Shown: positions 63,991 to 64,000 of the stretch, piece after piece
Numbering within the stretch: position 1 is the first letter of the stretch
Layout: the number at the start of each line of letters is the position of its first letter
Assembly: GCF_000521215.1 (NCBI RefSeq)
Contig: NZ_KI928940.1
Span: 313,825-377,824 of the forward strand
Direction: 5' to 3'
DNA: 64,000 nucleotides
Origin: Labrenzia sp. DG1229
GTDB taxonomy: Bacteria > Pseudomonadota > Alphaproteobacteria > Rhizobiales > Stappiaceae
Notes under the pieces: generated by a model
What the model saw: only the letters and a program-made list of their open reading frames with translations
Database searches by the model: none
What the model was told of the DNA's origin: nothing
Position numbers and translations under genes: made by a program

Positions 63991-64000
63991 GTAGAAGCGG

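Overview
The window looks like a chromosomal segment of a high-GC alphaproteobacterium, probably a marine Stappiaceae/Roseibium-like or related lineage. The basis is codon and GC style, a NasS/NasT-controlled nitrate assimilation operon, a TRAP transporter with a hydantoinase-type catabolic cluster, and a VPLPA-CTERM surface protein. The genus is inference. The window contains a partial prophage, an eroded low-GC island, and two host metabolic clusters.

Region 1 (1-23.7 kb) is the distal part of a P2-like contractile-tail prophage, read almost entirely on the plus strand: baseplate (V, W, J, I), a large DUF4815-type protein and fibre proteins, sheath and tube (FI, FII), the chaperone pair E/E' with a lambda-type GGGAAAG slippery site, tape measure, U, X, D, and then a lysis cassette (M15 endolysin, two membrane proteins, embedded Rz/Rz1). 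A 1558-residue protein with four cadherin-like repeats and a beta-helix region follows. Beyond it lie a frameshifted acyltransferase (minus) and a small FimB-sized tyrosine recombinase (plus). They are separated by a 108-bp segment framed by perfect 14-bp inverted repeats, a candidate invertible switch. Head, replication and repressor genes would lie left of the window.

Region 2 (23.7-35.4 kb) is mosaic. It has a VPLPA-CTERM protein, a Dam-type methylase, tRNA-Pro(TGG), and then an AT-rich tract with small membrane or secreted orphans, a duplicated ~255-bp sequence, a truncated integrase, a frame-broken GNAT-like gene and an IS630 remnant. It ends with a GNAT acetyltransferase, a VOC protein and a secreted protein.

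Region 3 (35.6-48.9 kb) is nitrate/nitrite assimilation: nasT, nasS, then a leader with a sigma-54-like promoter, two hexaloop hairpins and a terminator, followed by nrtA-nrtB-(nrtCD)-nirB-nirD-nasA-cysG. NasS senses nitrate or nitrite and NasT is expected to antiterminate in the leader. The Nrt ABC transporter imports nitrate, NasA reduces it to nitrite and NirBD reduces that to ammonium. The cysG gene next to them has a truncated methyltransferase domain.

Region 4 (48.9-62.1 kb) is a divergent catabolic cluster around a GntR regulator and two palindromes. The minus arm is gntR-leuC-leuD-dctP-dctQ-dctM. The plus arm is a tautomerase/SnoaL fusion, hyuB, hyuA, an isochorismatase-fold hydrolase lacking the usual cysteine, an isocitrate lyase/PEP mutase-family lyase and an FAD dehydrogenase. 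Together they resemble an importer plus a pathway for an unidentified cyclic amide or related carboxylate, with hydration and carbon-carbon cleavage steps.

Region 5 (62.1-64 kb) is AT-rich, with one secreted orphan protein and a degenerate IS5-family transposase.
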